In this document: positions 7,232-7,797 of the stretch, piece by piece
How the letters are laid out: the number at the start of each line of letters is the position of its first letter
Numbering within the stretch: position 1 is the stretch's first letter
Assembly: GCA_002450905.1 (NCBI GenBank)
Contig: DKAT01000106.1
Coordinates: forward strand, 1-7,797
Direction of reading: 5' to 3'
DNA length: 7,797 bases
Source: Spirochaetia bacterium UBA6919
GTDB taxonomy: Bacteria; Spirochaetota; UBA6919
Position numbers and translations under genes: made by a program
The notes under the pieces: generated by a model
Database searches by the model: none
Told to the model about the DNA's origin: nothing
The model's input: the letters and a program-made list of their open reading frames with translations, nothing else

Positions 7232-7240
7232 TGGTATATC
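7232..7240 (+). promoter_or_regulatory. Weak extended -10 candidate for the 166-aa gene
   Basis: TGGTATATC matches an extended -10 (TGn plus TATATC). Transcription would start near 7247, about 12 nt before the ATG at 7259. No good -35 is seen. The 83-bp gap after the UvrC-like gene makes a separate promoter plausible. Confidence 0.25.
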
Positions 7241-7258
7241 AATCAATATGGGTAGTCA

Positions 7259-7759
7259 ATGAACACAAATTGCCAGATAAGCTATTATCAAAATATCATC
7301 ATCCATGATCAGCAGGATGCCTTGATTGAACAATTAGTCGATACCCAACCCATACACCATTTCCCCAATGAAAAGATCGATGGATCTTATTTTGAATTAA
7401 TTTATTCCAATCATCGATTTTGTTATACTGTGAATGAATTTAAATCTCATCAGTTATTTAGGAAATATCAGTATAGTTTGAAAGGAAACCTGGTGTGGGA
7501 AATCAAGTATCCAAGCCCTCCACAAAAATATATCATAAAACATATCTATGATTACACATTCCACCACAAGCACTTAAAAGAAAAACGATATTATGACCGC
7601 TCCCAATTATTGAAAAAAGAAGAATATAGACCCCATAATCTGTTAAAAAAGATTTCCTATTACAGGGATGATGTTGTTTATTATACAGAGAATTTTGATG
7701 AACAGGGTGCCCTTCAGGGATCAAGATATTTCAAACTTAATGGACTTGTTGTCAAATAA
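7259..7759 (+). CDS. Tyrosine-rich protein with weak MORN/YwqK-like repeats, unknown function
   Basis: I do not recognise this 166-aa protein as a named family member. It has no signal peptide or membrane helix and is unusually rich in Tyr, His, Lys and Asn. Its second half is a chain of short, alternating aromatic strands such as FRKYQYSLKGNLVWE, EKRYYDRSQLLKKEEY, LLKKISYYRDDVVYYTE and NFDEQGALQGSRYF. The spacing of Y, G/N and L recalls MORN or YwqK-type repeats (YY..G.L..E..Y), which form beta-hairpin stacks, but the glycine is mostly missing, so this is only a resemblance. The start at ATG 7259 has only a poor ribosome binding site (GGG at 7250-7252). A weak extended -10 lies upstream. The sequence after the stop to the window end shows no terminator. 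Confidence 0.6.
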   Translation: MNTNCQISYYQNIIIHDQQDALIEQLVDTQPIHHFPNEKIDGSYFELIYSNHRFCYTVNEFKSHQLFRKYQYSLKGNLVWEIKYPSPPQKYIIKHIYDYTFHHKHLKEKRYYDRSQLLKKEEYRPHNLLKKISYYRDDVVYYTENFDEQGALQGSRYFKLNGLVVK

Positions 7760-7797
7760 CTGAACTCATTTCATATAATAGAGTCACTGCATAATAG

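Noticed and set aside
7533..7724. A 63-codon open frame on the minus strand
   Set aside because: It lies wholly inside the 166-aa plus-strand gene, shows no family motif and has a low-complexity composition expected of an antisense shadow.
1..7797. tRNA, rRNA, CRISPR array, insertion sequence or riboswitch
   Set aside because: I looked for cloverleaf-like arms, regularly spaced repeats, terminal inverted repeats with a transposase, and structured leaders in the gaps, and found none that stand up.

Overview
This is a strongly AT-rich bacterial window that uses the standard genetic code: TGA ends the fliL-type gene at 3825. It has two divergent gene blocks separated by a promoter-bearing gap of about 200 bp (4458-4663). 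The left block runs on the minus strand and pairs flagellar genes with a tRNA-modification gene. The organism is therefore motile or descended from a motile ancestor. Low GC, an acidic-tailed FliL and a FliB-type enzyme would fit a spirochaete or a low-GC firmicute, but no sequence here fixes the phylum, so any taxonomic statement is inference.

Minus block, in order of transcription from the central gap: a single-domain FliL-family protein (4457-3825); a longer FliL-like protein that appears to hold two FliL domains in tandem behind one membrane anchor (3801-2950); mtaB, the tRNA ms2t6A37 methylthiotransferase (2860-1580), with its own candidate promoter; and a FliB-type CxxC-cluster protein, a likely flagellin lysine methylase (1535-294). 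Positions 1-293 hold no supportable gene.

Plus block: a small membrane-anchored protein (4664-5005); rlmB, the 23S rRNA Gm2251 methyltransferase, whose frame is broken at an A9 tract and resumes intact in the -1 frame (5030-5772); an 81-aa two-helix membrane protein starting at TTG inside the rlmB tail (5762-6007); a UvrC-like protein overlapping it by ATGGCTAA (6000-7175), which has the GIY-YIG nuclease, the four-cysteine cluster and a UVR motif but lacks the C-terminal RNase H-like and HhH domains; and a 166-aa tyrosine-rich protein with weak MORN/YwqK-like repeats (7259-7759). Overlaps and short gaps suggest that at least 4664-7175 is one transcription unit.

The points most worth a second look are: (1) the rlmB frame break at an A_AAA_AAG heptamer with an upstream AGGGA, the same kind of signal as dnaX programmed frameshifting, although a homopolymer sequencing error or transcriptional slippage are serious alternatives; (2) the UvrC that stops just before its second nuclease domain, with an apparent degraded remnant of that domain's FDIS motif in frame after the stop; (3) the tandem-FliL protein next to an ordinary FliL.
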